Notes: generated by a model from the sequence alone, not told the origin. DNA of 64,000 bases from Bacteroidales bacterium (GCA_016288655.1 JAEEKX010000003.1:1-64000); one strand, 5' to 3'; numbered from the stretch's first letter, positions 51,088-60,921 are shown. Numbers and translations are program-made.

Positions 51088-52092
51088 TTATTTTTTGAGG
51101 ATGGCGAATGCGGCGGCGGTGGCATCGGTGAGGGTGTCGCGGATGCTGAGCGGCTGTTTGGCGGTGCCGGCGACGAACAGACCATCGACGGCAGTGAGGT
51201 TGTCGCCCAAGTGCGGGCCCTGCGTGGCGATGAAGTGGTAGTCGCCCTCGATGCCGCAGGCCGCGCCGAGGTTGCGGGTGCCCGCCGACGGCTCCATGCC
51301 GCACATCAGCACCAGCAGGTCGGTGGTCATCTTCAACGGCTGCCCGATGAGCGTGTCCTCCGACTTGATCTGCACCTTGTTGTCGAAAGTGGCTGAGGCT
51401 TCCGAAATGCGCCCGCGGATGAAACGGATGTCGTACTTCTCCTGCGCCTCGCGGTACATCTCCTCGAAGCCCTTGCCCCACATGCGCAAATCCATGTAAT
51501 ACAGGTAGATTTCGGCTTCAGGGAGCAACTTGCGCACCTCGATGGCCTGCTTCACCGCCGTCACGCAACACACTTTCGAACAGTAGTTGTTGCCCGACTT
51601 CTCGTCGCGGGAGCCAACGCACTGCAGGAACACGATCTTGCCCGGCTCTTCGCCCATCGAGTTGGTGATCTGTTTGTGGTGGATCATCCGCTCCAAATCC
51701 AGCGAGGTGATGACGCCTTTGTAGATGCCGTAGCCCAACTCCTCCTTGCGGTGCGCGTCGAAGAGCGTGTATCCCGTTGTAATCAACACTTTCTCAGCAA
51801 AATATGCCTTTCCTTCCTTGTCGGTCAACTTGAACTCGCCTTCGTTTTTCACGATATTCACGATCTCCTTCTCACAAAGCACCTTGATGTTGTCGTTCAG
51901 CAACTTGGCACTCAGTTTGTCGGCTAATTCCTGCGACGACGAGAAGTCGGGAAACAGGAATGCCTTGTCGAGGATGTTGGGCAGGGGAGCGGTCGATTTC
52001 TCGAACAACACGACCTCGCAGTCGTTGGCGGCGAGCACGGATGCGGCTTCAATGCCTGCGGGACCGGCTCCGATGATGGCTACCTTCTTCAT
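51088..52092 (-). CDS. HdrA-like FAD-dependent oxidoreductase
   Basis: 334 residues. It starts with the FAD motif VAIIGAGPAGIEAASVLAAND. The middle has FLQCVGSRDEKSGNNYCSKVCCVTAVKQAIEVRKLLPEAEIYLYYMDLRMWGKGFEEMY, the hallmark of HdrA (heterodisulfide reductase A), and a further FAD contact near VDGLFVAGTAKQPLSIRDTLTDA. It is shorter than archaeal HdrA and lacks its ferredoxin domain. HdrB/C, FlxABCD or hydrogenase genes are absent nearby. It probably transfers electrons between a ferredoxin pool and another carrier, but its partner is unknown. Confidence 0.83.
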   Translation of the reverse strand: MKKVAIIGAGPAGIEAASVLAANDCEVVLFEKSTAPLPNILDKAFLFPDFSSSQELADKLSAKLLNDNIKVLCEKEIVNIVKNEGEFKLTDKEGKAYFAEKVLITTGYTLFDAHRKEELGYGIYKGVITSLDLERMIHHKQITNSMGEEPGKIVFLQCVGSRDEKSGNNYCSKVCCVTAVKQAIEVRKLLPEAEIYLYYMDLRMWGKGFEEMYREAQEKYDIRFIRGRISEASATFDNKVQIKSEDTLIGQPLKMTTDLLVLMCGMEPSAGTRNLGAACGIEGDYHFIATQGPHLGDNLTAVDGLFVAGTAKQPLSIRDTLTDATAAAFAILKK

Positions 52093-52183
52093 GTTTCAGC
52101 GGGTTAATTAGCAATCTTGCTTCTTTATAATCATTTGATTTATAAATAGTTATAAAGAAACAAGAACATTTTTATTCAAAATG

Positions 52184-52191
52184 CAAATTTA
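52184..52191 (-). promoter_or_regulatory. -7 box of the HdrA-like gene
   Basis: TAAATTTG on the minus strand, 91 bases before the start codon; it may drive the run down to the SGNH-like gene. Confidence 0.6.
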
Positions 52192-52239
52192 CATTAAATT
52201 CTTGAATGGAGAACCATAAAAAGTGAGCGAAAAAAATCG

Positions 52240-52247
52240 TAACTTTG
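52240..52247 (+). promoter_or_regulatory. -7 box of sufB
   Basis: TAACTTTG followed by CCG. The ATG at 52274 is 26 bases downstream. The in-frame ATG at 52223 is upstream of this box and is therefore unlikely. Confidence 0.75.
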
Positions 52248-52273
52248 CCGCTCCAAATTATATTGGGAATATT

Positions 52274-53728
<1,455 letters not shown>

Positions 53729-53776
53729 TCCCTGTTTTTCTAGACTCAGCATGACATTAGAAATTTGCTATTTTGA

Positions 53777-53799
53777 GACGCGGCATGCCACGTCTCTAC
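53777..53799. repeat. Palindromic intergenic repeat
   Basis: AGACGCGGCATGCCACGTCT is an imperfect 10-bp inverted repeat centred on GCATGC. It resembles a REP-type element found in Bacteroidota intergenic DNA. Confidence 0.6.
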
Positions 53800-53805
53800 A
53801 ATAAA

Positions 53806-53865
53806 AACTTTTAACTTTCAACTTTCAACTTTTAACTTTTAACTTTTAACTTTTAACTTTCAACT
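53806..53865 (+). repeat. CTTTTAA / CTTTCAA heptamer microsatellite
   Basis: About eight copies of the heptamer CTTTTAA or CTTTCAA stand directly before the nucleoid-associated protein gene, ending 5 bases before its ATG. Copy number could vary by slippage. Confidence 0.8.
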
Positions 53866-53870
53866 CCCCC

Positions 53871-54914
53871 ATGCACCTTGCAGATACCACCATCCAACAC
53901 ATCGCCGTACACGCTGTCGGCAACAAACAGTTAGACGAGCCGCTCACCCTGTCGCACGAACTGCTCAATGTGAGCGACGAGGTGAAGAATCTGCTCAAGA
54001 CGTACTTTCTCTTCCCCTTCAAGTCGGAGGAGTATTTCCAGCTGTTCCATGAGGACGGGGTGGAGATGAACGACATTTACAAGGCGGCCACGGCCATTTT
54101 CGAGGACCCCGACAGCTTGCTTGAGCAGTCGCTCTACATGGCCCAGCACCTCTACAACCAGTGCAACCACCCGAAAATCAAGGACGGCGAGTTCTATGTG
54201 GTCTATTTCAAGGACTGCGTTTTGGATGATGAGCAGGTGGATGCCGTCGGACTTTTCAAAGCCGAGACCAAAGACTCGTTCCTGAAGATTCATCAGGAGG
54301 ACGATAAGTTTGTGGTAGAGAGCGACTTCGGCTTCGGTCTCAATAAGCTCGACAAGGGCTGTCTGATTCTCAACACCGAGAAGGAGCGCGGCTACGTGCT
54401 GTCGGTGGTCGATAACACCAACCGCGGGGGCGAGGCGCAGTACTGGATGGACGACTTCCTGCACTGCCGCCAGCGCAAGGATGAATACTACAACACCCAG
54501 AGCATGCTTACCCTCTGCAAGGAGTTCGTAACTGATTATATGCCAGAACAATTCGAGGAGGTTTCCAAAGCCGACCAAGCCGAAATCCTCAACCGTTCGG
54601 TCAACTTTTTCAAGGAGAACAAGACCTTCGAGATGGAGGATTTCAAACAGGAGGTTATCGGCAACGAGGAGCTCATCGAAAGTTTCGACACCTACAAGGA
54701 GGAGTTCCAGCAGGCCAACGACATGGTGGTGCCCGACAGCTTCGGCATTTCCGACAGCGCCATCAAGAAGCAGTCGCGCAACTTCAAGAGTGTCATTAAG
54801 TTAGATAAAAACTTTCACGTTTACGTGCATGGCGACACCAAGCGCATCAAGAAGGGTGTGGACCCCGAGACGGGCCTGAACTATTACCAGCTTTTCTTCG
54901 AAGAGGAGTACTAA
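53871..54914 (+). CDS. Nucleoid-associated protein, NdpA/YejK-like
   Basis: 347 residues. The start ADTTIQHIAVHAVGNK, the YFKDCVLDDEQVDAVGLFKAETKDSFLKI strand region and the C-terminal NFKSVIKLDKNFHVYVHGDTKRIKKGVDPETGLNYYQLFFEEEY match the NdpA (YejK) family. Members bind DNA near the nucleoid, with unknown detailed role; a restriction/topoisomerase-modulating role is known only in E. coli. A heptamer microsatellite is immediately upstream. Confidence 0.87.
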   Translation: MHLADTTIQHIAVHAVGNKQLDEPLTLSHELLNVSDEVKNLLKTYFLFPFKSEEYFQLFHEDGVEMNDIYKAATAIFEDPDSLLEQSLYMAQHLYNQCNHPKIKDGEFYVVYFKDCVLDDEQVDAVGLFKAETKDSFLKIHQEDDKFVVESDFGFGLNKLDKGCLILNTEKERGYVLSVVDNTNRGGEAQYWMDDFLHCRQRKDEYYNTQSMLTLCKEFVTDYMPEQFEEVSKADQAEILNRSVNFFKENKTFEMEDFKQEVIGNEELIESFDTYKEEFQQANDMVVPDSFGISDSAIKKQSRNFKSVIKLDKNFHVYVHGDTKRIKKGVDPETGLNYYQLFFEEEY

Positions 54915-55745
54915 GCGGTACTATATTATTAATGTAGCTTTTTTTTATTTGGGCGGCCCGGCTCCCTGCGGTCGCCGTCGGGCTATACGCTTTACTTCGC
55001 TTCGCTCGTGCTCGCTTCTATCCCTGCCGCGACGGGACCTCGGGGCGGTGTCGGCATAATCCATTCTGCCATGGGGAGGGCATCCGTTCCCGCAGGCGGC
55101 GGCCTTACGGCCTTGCCTGCGGCTGTGTTCTGGTGCCCTTTCAGGGCGCGATGGTGGATTCCGCCAGCCTGCGGCCGGCGGAATGGTGACGGACCCAAGG
55201 TAAAAGTTTGGGGTGAGGGGCGGCTTTGCCGTCCCTCACCCCCTTGTTAATGACTAGGTTGTCCGCCATTCCGTTGCCGACGATAGGAGGCAACGGAACC
55301 TCCACCGCCCCACCAGCAAGTATCATCATCCATCCCGCCCGCGTCCTGAAAGGACGCACTCCCAGTAACCTCAGACAAGGCCTCTTGAGGCCGCAGTCTG
55401 GGGTGGGGAACCGCACGGGAGACCAGCGTGCTGAAAGCACGCTACTCATCATTTTCGCGTAATTCGCGTCCATTCGCAGTGAAAAAACTTATCAACAACT
55501 TACTAACAGGTTTTCAACAGAGGGAAAATCTCGTTTCTTGCCCTCTTTCCATCAAAAAATGCAAATTTTGAGAATGAAATTTCCAAGATAATAACTCTCT
55601 CTATGCCAAAAAGTTGCAGAGCGATTTGCATCGGATTTTATAGTAACTTTGTGGAGTATTATTAACCTAAAAAACTTCCAGAACTATTGAATGTTATCAG
55701 GTCATACGCCTGGGTAGATCAAAAAATCGCATTTTAACGGACAAA
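54915..55745. repeat. Hairpin-rich intergenic repeat cluster
   Basis: No gene is seen in 830 bases. Several inverted repeats stand out: a 5-bp TTC-triloop hairpin at 55135-55147, a 13-bp stem with TTT loop at 55212-55240, an 8-bp stem at 55271-55296, GCGTCCT-GAA-AGGACGC at 55341-55357, a perfect GGCCTCTTGAGGCC at 55379-55392 and AGCGTGCT-GAA-AGCACGCT at 55425-55443. The 55135, 55341 and 55425 hairpins share the core CTGAAAG, on one strand or the other. The cluster lies just before an Rpn-nuclease remnant. Confidence 0.8.
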
Positions 55746-55771
55746 GTGGCGATATTTTACATTAATTTGCG

Positions 55772-55779
55772 TAATTTTG
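55772..55779 (+). promoter_or_regulatory. -7-like box before the Rpn remnant
   Basis: TAATTTTG followed by CGG, 17 bases before the ATG at 55797. Confidence 0.45.
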
Positions 55780-55796
55780 CGGCGCAACAGACGGAG

Positions 55797-56123
55797 ATGA
55801 CGGAAGAGATGCGGACATGGCTCAAGTTGCTGAAGGAGATGCCGTATATGGATGAAAGCGACTATGCCGGGCAGCCGGAGTTCTTCCAAGAGCTGATGGA
55901 CGAATGCAGAATATCAAAATTGGATACCATGGAAAAAGCAAATTACGAAAAGAGCGTATTGGAGTACGAGGACGTGCAGGATGCCATGTCGTGTGCCCGT
56001 GCTGAGGGCAGGGAAGAAGCACTGCTCAGTACCGCTCGCAAGTTATTAGAATTGGGAGTTTCATTTTCTGACATCGTCAAAGCTACCGGTTTGAGCGAAG
56101 AGCAGGTAAGAGAACTGAAATAA
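55797..56123 (+). pseudogene. C-terminal remnant of an Rpn-family nuclease/transposase
   Basis: 108 codons: TEEMRTWLKLLKEMPYMDESDYAGQPEFFQELMDECRISKLDTMEKANYEKSVLEYEDVQDAMSCARAEGREEALLSTARKLLELGVSFSDIVKATGLSEEQVRELK. This is the C-terminal helical part of Rpn (PD-(D/E)XK, recombination-promoting nuclease) proteins, ending with the characteristic E-G-R-E-E and GLS-x-E-x-V-x-x-L helices. The nuclease domain (about 200 residues) is absent. The same frame begins earlier at 55746 with unrelated residues. It is probably inactive, but a -7-like box stands in front of it. Confidence 0.72.
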
Positions 56124-56188
56124 TACCTTAAAGACTTGGGTAAGAAGCTGCATCTTGCTCGCGCACCATTTATTTTCCCCTTTTGGTC

Positions 56189-56209
56189 GGCAACGGAACA
56201 TCCACTGCC
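56189..56209 (+). repeat. 21-bp repeat, downstream copy
   Basis: GGCAACGGAACATCCACTGCC matches 55289-55309 (GGCAACGGAACCTCCACCGCC) at 19 of 21 positions in the same direction, 900 bases apart, with the Rpn remnant between them. Confidence 0.75.
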
Positions 56210-56295
56210 GCCTTGCAAATTCTGGCGTGAAGCACCTTTTAAACGCTTTTTTGTGAAAAAAAATAAAAGGGTGTGAAGCGACTGAAAAAAAGCTG

Positions 56296-56303
56296 TATAT
56301 TTG
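56296..56303 (+). promoter_or_regulatory. -7 box of the DUF177-rpmF operon
   Basis: TATATTTG followed by CAGCCC. It places the true start at the GTG at 56322 and excludes the TTG at 56301, which lies inside the box. Confidence 0.75.
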
Positions 56304-56321
56304 CAGCCCAATTTTGAGAAG

Positions 56322-56876
56322 GTGAAAAGTGATCCGAAAAAAGAGGAATTTAAGCTCCGAATCTCCGGAGTTGAACTTGGAAATCATTCATTTTCAATAG
56401 ATTGCGACAAACGGTTCTTTGAGCTTGCAGAGATTCCCGATGTGCAGGAGGGAAATGTGGCTTTGCGGATTGACATGGAAGTTTTGGAGAAAATCATCAA
56501 CTTGGACTTCCATTTCAAGGGTTTCGTGACGATTCCCTGCGACCGCTGCCTCGACCCCGTGCGCGTGCCCCTCGACTTTGAGGAGCATCTGGTGGTGAAG
56601 TTGATGCCTTGGCAAGAGGGCATCCAAGAGGAGGACGGCATTTGGATCGTGAACGAGAACGAGTACGAACTTGACGTGTTCCACTTCGTCTATGAGGCCA
56701 TCACCCTGGCACTGCCCACCCGCGTGGTCCATCCCGACGACGAGAACGGAAATCCTACCTGCAATCCCGATATTCTGAAAAAGTTGGAAGAGTTGTCCCA
56801 ACCCGCCAAGAACGACGATGATGTTGATCCGCGTTGGGAGGCCCTGAAACATATAAAAGAAAGTAAAAAACATTAA
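56322..56876 (+). CDS. DUF177 (YceD) family protein
   Basis: 184 residues from a GTG (VKSDPKKEEFKLRISGVELG). The DUF177 core has CDRCLDPVRVPLDFEEHLVVKLMP with two cysteines, then ELDVFHFVYEAITLALPTRVVHP. Such genes sit before rpmF in nearly all bacteria and affect 23S rRNA accumulation. The reading ends 11 bases before rpmF. Confidence 0.9.
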   Translation: MKSDPKKEEFKLRISGVELGNHSFSIDCDKRFFELAEIPDVQEGNVALRIDMEVLEKIINLDFHFKGFVTIPCDRCLDPVRVPLDFEEHLVVKLMPWQEGIQEEDGIWIVNENEYELDVFHFVYEAITLALPTRVVHPDDENGNPTCNPDILKKLEELSQPAKNDDDVDPRWEALKHIKESKKH

Positions 56877-56887
56877 ATCAACAAATT

Positions 56888-57076
56888 ATGCCACATCCGA
56901 AAAGAAGACACTCAGCAATGAGAAGAGACAAGAGAAGAGCGCACGATTTCATCACCGCTCCCCAGTTGACGACTTGCAGCCACTGCGGTGCCGTCATCCT
57001 GACCCACAGAGTTTGCCCTGAGTGCGGTTATTACAGAGACAAGCAGGCTATCGAAATCAAAGGTGCCGAGGCGTAA
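56888..57076 (+). CDS. rpmF: Large ribosomal subunit protein bL32
   Basis: 62 residues: PHPKRRHSAMRRDKRRAHDFI, then two CxxC pairs (CSHCG, CPECG) that bind zinc. It follows DUF177 as in most bacteria. Confidence 0.97.
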   Translation: MPHPKRRHSAMRRDKRRAHDFITAPQLTTCSHCGAVILTHRVCPECGYYRDKQAIEIKGAEA

Positions 57077-57098
57077 TCCCCTCCGGCTCCATTGAGCG

Positions 57099-57674
57099 AT
57101 GGAACTGATATTCGCCACGCACAACAGGCACAAGTTACAAGAGGCAGCCGCCATTGCGGGTGCTTCTTGCGTTGTATTCGGCCTTGACCACGTCGGCTGC
57201 TCCGAAGAGATTGAGGAGACGGGGGAAACCCTCCAAGCCAACGCCCGTATCAAGGCCGAATACGTTTTCCAAAAATACCAGGTCAACTGTTTTGCCGACG
57301 ACACCGGTCTTGAGGTGGAAGCCCTCGGCGGCCGACCGGGAGTCTATTCCGCCCGCTATGCCGGCGAGCACTGCAGTTTCCAGGACAACATCCGCAAACT
57401 GCTCGTCGAACTCGATGGCGCCACCAACCGCAAGGCCTGTTTCAAAACCGTCATCCATCTGATTCTCAACGGACAACACTACGAGTTCGAGGGGCGTGTG
57501 GATGGCATCATCCTTCCCGAGCAACATGGGACGGAGGGATTCGGCTACGACCCCGTCTTCATGCCCGACGGCTTCAACGTCACCTTCGCCGAGATGAGCG
57601 AATACGACAAGAATGCCATCAGCCACCGTGGCCGTGCCATGCGCAAGATGATCAATTTCTTGCAAACCCTGTAG
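57099..57674 (+). CDS. rdgB: Non-canonical purine NTP pyrophosphatase (RdgB/HAM1)
   Basis: 191 residues. The nucleotide motif ELIFATHNRHKLQEA, the substrate loop CFADDTGLEVEALGGRPGVYSARYAGE and the EHGTEGFGYDPVFMPDGF region are diagnostic. It removes ITP, XTP and dITP from the nucleotide pool. It starts 22 bases after rpmF on the same strand. Confidence 0.95.
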   Translation: MELIFATHNRHKLQEAAAIAGASCVVFGLDHVGCSEEIEETGETLQANARIKAEYVFQKYQVNCFADDTGLEVEALGGRPGVYSARYAGEHCSFQDNIRKLLVELDGATNRKACFKTVIHLILNGQHYEFEGRVDGIILPEQHGTEGFGYDPVFMPDGFNVTFAEMSEYDKNAISHRGRAMRKMINFLQTL

Positions 57675-57700
57675 TTTTCTTTCCGCTTTTTCCGCCCGCG

Positions 57701-58453
57701 CTAACTGAGGTCGCGGATGCGCTGCGTCAGCGGCTGCGCGAAGATGAAGTCGTTGAGCGTTTCGCAGTCGCTCGTGAGCACGTGGTCTTTGTCGCCGCGC
57801 CACGCCAGCGTGCCCTGATAGACGAAGGAGATCGTCTCCCCGATGGTGATCACCGAGTTGATGTCGTGGGTGTTGACGACCGTGGTGATGCCGAATTCGT
57901 GCGTGATCTCGAAGATCAGTTCGTCGATGAGCAGGGATGTCTTCGGGTCGAGGCCGGAGTTGGGCTCGTCGCAGAAGAGGTACTTCGGATTGCATGCGAT
58001 GGCCCGTGCGATGGCGGCACGCTTCTTCATGCCGCCGCTCAGCTCATCGGGAAAGAGACTGTTGGTGCCTTCCAGATCGACGCGCTTCAGGCAGAAGTTC
58101 ACCCGCTCCAGTTTCTCATCGTACTTCTGGTCGGTGAGCATGGTGAGCGGGAACATTACGTTCTCTTGGATAGTCATCGAGTCGAACAGGGCGGAACCCT
58201 GATAGACCATGCCCATCTCGGTGCGTAGGTCCTGTTTCTCCTTGGCGGTGAATTGGTTGAAGTTGCGCCCGCTGTAAAGGATTTCGCCCTCTTCTGGCAC
58301 CAACAGGCCGATGAGACTCTTCATCATCACAGTCTTCCCGGAGCCGGAACGCCCGATGATCAAGTTGACCTTGCCCTCTTCGAACTGCGTGTTGATGCTC
58401 TTCAGCACCTGTCGTTCGCCAAAATACTTCGATACGTTGTGGAGCTCTATCAT
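57701..58453 (-). CDS. mlaF: Mla-type ABC transporter ATPase
   Basis: 250 residues. Walker A IIGRSGSGKTVMMKSLIGLL, signature LSGGMKKRAAIARAIAC and Walker B YLFCDEPNSGLDPKTS are as in MlaF/YrbF. With the MlaE-like permease 6 bases upstream it should move phospholipids between outer and inner membrane. No MlaD (MCE) gene follows within the window. Confidence 0.93.
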   Translation of the reverse strand: MIELHNVSKYFGERQVLKSINTQFEEGKVNLIIGRSGSGKTVMMKSLIGLLVPEEGEILYSGRNFNQFTAKEKQDLRTEMGMVYQGSALFDSMTIQENVMFPLTMLTDQKYDEKLERVNFCLKRVDLEGTNSLFPDELSGGMKKRAAIARAIACNPKYLFCDEPNSGLDPKTSLLIDELIFEITHEFGITTVVNTHDINSVITIGETISFVYQGTLAWRGDKDHVLTSDCETLNDFIFAQPLTQRIRDLS

Positions 58454-58459
58454 ATTCTG

Positions 58460-59203
58460 TTACAGCATTATGGATGTGATGACAAGGTTGAGCACGAGGA
58501 TGATGAAGGAGGAGACCACGATGCCGTTGACGTTGGCTTTACCGAGTTCGAGTGCGCCGCCTTTGATGCGGTAGCCGTAGAACGACGACACCGACGACAG
58601 TACGAAGGCGAAGATGGTGGTCTTGGTGAGCACATACACCAAGTCGTACATGCGGAAGAAGGAGGTGAGCCCGTCGTAAAATTCGTACGGCGATGACACG
58701 TGGGTGACGATGACCGTGATGTAACCGCCGACGAGGGCAAAGAAGATGGCGATGATGATGAGGATGGGGATGGTGATGAGGGCGGCCACGATCTTCGGCA
58801 GCACCAAGAACGACGCGGGGTTGATGCCCATGACTTCCAAGGCATCGATCTGTTCGGTGACCCGCATACTACCGATTTCGGAGGTGATGCGCGAGCCGAG
58901 GTTGCCCACCAGCAGCAGTGTGATGATGGTGGGGCACAACTCCATCACCACGGAGGTGCGCACGGTGAAGCCGAGGGTCCACTTCGGTATCCACGGACTC
59001 TCGATCTGCAGGGCGGTCTGGGTGGTGATGACGCTGCCCATGCAGATCGCCACGATGCAGACAATCAAGAGGGAACCCACACCCATCGAGTTCATCTCGT
59101 CGATGAGACGCCTAAAGAATTCCGATCTTTTGGCCGGCTTCGAGAACACCTTCCCGAGGAAGATGAAGTATTCGCCGACGGTTTCCAAGAAGCGTTTGAT
59201 CAT
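58460..59203 (-). CDS. mlaE: MlaE-type ABC transporter permease
   Basis: 247 residues, about five helices. The conserved region is ELCPTIITLLLVGNLGSRITSEIGSMRVTEQIDALEVMGINPASFLVLPKIVAALITIPIL, typical of the MlaE/TrgB family. Together with MlaF it forms the transporter core. Start at the first ATG after the aminotransferase spacer. Confidence 0.94.
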   Translation of the reverse strand: MIKRFLETVGEYFIFLGKVFSKPAKRSEFFRRLIDEMNSMGVGSLLIVCIVAICMGSVITTQTALQIESPWIPKWTLGFTVRTSVVMELCPTIITLLLVGNLGSRITSEIGSMRVTEQIDALEVMGINPASFLVLPKIVAALITIPILIIIAIFFALVGGYITVIVTHVSSPYEFYDGLTSFFRMYDLVYVLTKTTIFAFVLSSVSSFYGYRIKGGALELGKANVNGIVVSSFIILVLNLVITSIML

Positions 59204-59251
59204 GCGTTCAGGTGTTGGTGGGTTGATGGGTGTGGGTGGATAATGATTTGT

Positions 59252-60451
59252 TTAGCAGGTCTTTCCGGGATAGACCTTGAGGGCGGCGGCGAGGCAGGCC
59301 ATGGCCTTCTGCAGGTCGGCGACTTTGAGACAGTAGCTGATGCGCACCTCGTTGGTGCCTTTGCCCTGCGTGGAATAGAACCCGGTGGCGGGGGCCAGCA
59401 TCACGGTCTCGCCATTGAGGTTGAACTCCTCGAGCAGCCAGCGGCAGAACTTGTCGGAGTTGTCGATGGGCAGTTTGGCCACGGCGTAGAAGGCGCCCTT
59501 CGGCTTGGGACAGAAGCAGCCCGGCATGGCGTTGATGGCATCGACGACGGTGTTGCGGCGTGCCACATAGTCGTTGATGACGGCGTCGAAGTACTCCTGC
59601 GGGGTATCAACGGCGGCTTCGGTGAGCACCTGGCCGTAGGTCGGCGGGCTGAGACGGGCCTGGGCGAACTTCATGGCGGTGGCATACACCTCCTTGTTGT
59701 GGGTGATGAAGGCACCGATACGGACACCACATGCGCTGTAACGTTTTGAAACAGAGTCGAGCAGTACTACGTTCTGAGCGATCTCCGGAACTTCCATCAC
59801 GGAGAAGTGCTTCACGCCGTCGTAGCAGAACTCTCTGTAAACCTCGTCTGCGAACAGGAACAGGTCATATTTCTTCACGATTTCGGCCAGTTTCAGGATC
59901 TCCTCTTTCGAGTAGAGGTAGCCGGTCGGGTTGTTGGGGTTGCAGATCATGATGGCCTTCGTCTTCGGGGTGATGATCTTCTCGAACTCCTCGATGGAGG
60001 GGAGGGCGAAGCCGTTGTCGATGGTGGACATGATGGGTTTCACGGTCACGCCGCAGGTGATGGCGAAACCATTGTAGTTGGCGTAGAACGGCTCGGGGAT
60101 GATGACCTCGTCGCCCGGGTCGAGGCAGCTGTTGAAAGCGAACAGGATGGCCTCGGAGCCGCCGGTGGTCATGATGATCTCATCGGGGGTGAGGTCGATG
60201 TTGACGGTCTTGTAGTACTCCACCAGCTTCTCGCGGCAGGAAAGGATACCTGCGGAGTGGCTGTAGGCGATCACCTTCTGGTCGAACTCCTTGACGGCCT
60301 TGCGGGCGCACTCGGGGGTCTCGATGTCGGGCTGACCGATGTTGAGGTGATAGACGTGGACGCCCCGTTTCTTCGCTTCATCAGAGAAGGGGACGAGTTT
60401 CCGGATGGGGGAGGAGGGCATGTTCTGCCCTTTAGTTGAAATTCTTGGCAT
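59252..60451 (-). CDS. PLP-dependent aminotransferase (class I, AspC-like)
   Basis: 399 residues. PLP-binding region MICNPNNPTGYLYSKEEI, the lysine in LLDSVSKRYSACGVRIGAFI and the closing NEVRISYCLK arginine site are of the class I/II fold, close to the aspartate/aromatic aminotransferases of Bacteroidota. The amino-acid specificity cannot be told. The -7 box is 69 bases upstream. Confidence 0.9.
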   Translation of the reverse strand: MPRISTKGQNMPSSPIRKLVPFSDEAKKRGVHVYHLNIGQPDIETPECARKAVKEFDQKVIAYSHSAGILSCREKLVEYYKTVNIDLTPDEIIMTTGGSEAILFAFNSCLDPGDEVIIPEPFYANYNGFAITCGVTVKPIMSTIDNGFALPSIEEFEKIITPKTKAIMICNPNNPTGYLYSKEEILKLAEIVKKYDLFLFADEVYREFCYDGVKHFSVMEVPEIAQNVVLLDSVSKRYSACGVRIGAFITHNKEVYATAMKFAQARLSPPTYGQVLTEAAVDTPQEYFDAVINDYVARRNTVVDAINAMPGCFCPKPKGAFYAVAKLPIDNSDKFCRWLLEEFNLNGETVMLAPATGFYSTQGKGTNEVRISYCLKVADLQKAMACLAAALKVYPGKTC

Positions 60452-60520
60452 TTTTATTTGTTTTTTAATTAATTGATTTTCAATTTATTATAGTAAAAAC
60501 CAGAAATTTAATTCAGCAAG

Positions 60521-60528
60521 CAAAGGTA
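60521..60528 (-). promoter_or_regulatory. -7 box of the aminotransferase gene
   Basis: TACCTTTG on the minus strand followed by CTTGC. Confidence 0.65.
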
Positions 60529-60858
60529 CACATTTTTTTTACAAAAACGAAATGAACCGTATTACAAATTTGGTCATAACTTTTTTCTTTATTCTTGTAT
60601 TTGTATATTTGGGGCTTAATAGTCATTTCGCAAGCTGGAAAGTGACGGAAAGCCAGATACAGCTTTTTTGCAAAAATTAAAAAGTTCGACACGTACAGAA
60701 AAAGGTGCCACACTTAACGGCATGGCATTGTTGCGCGGTCGCAAATTGCTAACGAGCTTGAATCCCTATCGGGAATCGGACGCATGTGGCAACCTCGTAA
60801 CGTAAAACGTTGTATTCCGTCCCGTATTTCCGTTTTTCGGCACATCATGGAAATGGGC

Positions 60859-60892
60859 AAAAACACACCCCCCGACAAATCTTGCCGGGGGG
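60859..60892 (-). terminator. Probable terminator of pnp
   Basis: CCCCCCG pairs with CGGGGGG (7 bp); read on the minus strand GTGTG then TTTTT follow, so the T run is offset by five bases. Confidence 0.55.
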
Positions 60893-60921
60893 TACATACG
60901 AAATCTCGATTTCAATCTCGG

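Larger units (their letters stand above)
60452..60921. other. Intergenic region between aminotransferase and pnp
   Basis: It contains the aminotransferase -7 box at 60521-60528 and the pnp terminator at 60859-60892. I see no further gene; the remaining open frames are short and have no coding character. Confidence 0.6.

Noticed and set aside
55485-55530. TTATCAACA-type DnaA-box-like sites, suggesting oriC
   Set aside because: Only isolated matches are present, without a cluster or dnaA, dnaN or gidA nearby; the same word also occurs by chance near 1330 and 25030.
54915-56209. Complete insertion sequence or transposon
   Set aside because: There is no terminal inverted repeat, no intact transposase and no target duplication that I can define; only an Rpn C-terminal remnant and repeats are visible.
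60513-60713. 66-codon minus-strand frame upstream of the aminotransferase
   Set aside because: It overlaps the aminotransferase -7 box, is lysine/phenylalanine-rich AT noise and has no recognisable feature.
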